Assembly: GCA_012270805.1 (NCBI GenBank)
Contig: JAAXHR010000373.1
Location: 1 to 6,062 of the forward strand
From: Dehalococcoidia bacterium
Lineage (GTDB): Bacteria; Chloroflexota; Dehalococcoidia; Lucifugimonadales; Lucifugimonadaceae
Direction of reading: 5' to 3'
Length of the DNA stretch: 6,062 bases
Within the stretch, counting starts at the first letter, position 1. Each line of letters opens with the position of its first letter. The notes under the pieces are model-generated. The model made no database searches. It saw only the letters and a program-made list of their open reading frames with translations, and was not told where the DNA came from. A program made the translations under genes and the position numbers. Positions 5,956-6,062 of this stretch are shown here, in pieces.

Positions 5956-6062
5956 ATGAATCCCTCAATCGAACAGCCCAGTCATTCCCGCGAAGACGGG
6001 AATCCAGAAAGGCGACTCCGTTCCTTACTCTCCACCGGATCTTGGGCTCTCTACGACTTCTC
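5956..6062 (+). CDS. N-terminus of a UMF1/Atg22-like MFS transporter, 3' end beyond window
   Basis: From the ATG at 5956 the frame is open to the window edge (35 codons plus two bases). Residues 27-35 read TGSWALYDF, and the next codon begins TC, consistent with Ser. The UMF1 (vacuole effluxer Atg22-like) MFS family begins its first membrane segment with W-x-LYDF-[AS]-N-[ST], so this looks like the start of such a permease. The substrate is unknown. Upstream in frame there is a stop at 5929, and no ATG, GTG or TTG codon lies between 5956 and the WALYDF motif, so 5956 is the only standard start. No Shine-Dalgarno is visible. Residues 9-19 (SHSREDGNPER) are encoded by the palindromic repeat at 5981-6010. 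Only the first 12% or so of such a protein is present, so the call rests on one short motif. Confidence 0.6.
   Translation, partial: MNPSIEQPSHSREDGNPERRLRSLLSTGSWALYDF
5981..6010. repeat. REP-like palindrome with perfect 7-bp stem
   Basis: ATTCCCG (5984-5990) and CGGGAAT (5997-6003) form a perfect stem around a CGAAGA loop, inside GTCATTCCCGCGAAGACGGG followed by AATCCAGAAA. This GTCATTCCCGCG...CGGGAATCCAG type is a widespread dispersed palindromic repeat, usually intergenic. Here it falls inside the predicted reading frame of the transporter (residues 9-19). Whether it is translated depends on where the true start lies. Confidence 0.75.

Noticed and set aside
6025..6062. Minus-strand frame ending in TAA at 6025 as the tail of another gene
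   Set aside because: Only 12 codons are visible and they resemble nothing, while the plus strand carries a recognisable transporter motif over the same bases.
1..6062. Defence system, CRISPR array, prophage or insertion sequence
   Set aside because: No regularly spaced direct repeats, transposase, integrase, nuclease or phage motifs were found on either strand; the genes belong to ordinary metabolic or unknown-function families.

Overview
This window is a 6 kb piece of bacterial chromosome with moderate GC content, seven recognisable protein genes plus the start of an eighth, and one tRNA. The gene mix is a cytosolic-type sulfatase, an Amidohydro-rel hydrolase, YCII and GYD small-domain proteins, a DedA protein, an orphan class I amidotransferase and a UMF1-type transporter. 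Intergenic palindromes of the 'GTCATTC...' kind are also present. Together these fit an environmental, possibly marine Chloroflexota (SAR202-like) or similar oligotroph genome. That placement is inference from gene content and repeat style; no marker gene in the window settles it.

Layout. Positions 1-856 (minus strand) hold the N-terminal 285 residues of a sulfatase that runs off the left edge. It is divergent from an amidohydrolase at 1009-1860 (plus strand), and the 152 bp between them carries a symmetric operator-like inverted repeat. A long imperfect palindrome (1877-1969) and a small hairpin (1982-1999) lie between the amidohydrolase and the convergent YCII protein gene (2003-2425, minus). 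Upstream of the YCII gene on the same strand is a DedA membrane protein (2554-3195), so DedA and YCII may be co-transcribed. A divergent amidotransferase-like gene (3357-4118, plus) follows; it converges with a GYD-domain gene (4132-4452, minus) across only 13 bp. Then come an ankyrin-repeat putative lipoprotein (4627-5616, minus) and tRNA-Ile(GAU) (5723-5799, minus) with its own likely promoter. The right edge (5956-6062, plus) is the beginning of a UMF1/Atg22-like MFS transporter. Its predicted N-terminus is encoded partly by a REP-like palindrome.

No stretch longer than 300 bp lacks a gene. I do not see a new multi-gene system: the genes look like unrelated housekeeping and accessory functions. 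The more interesting points are active-site departures in three enzymes (sulfatase, amidohydrolase, amidotransferase), the repeat inside the transporter start, and a candidate short ORF overlapping the YCII start.
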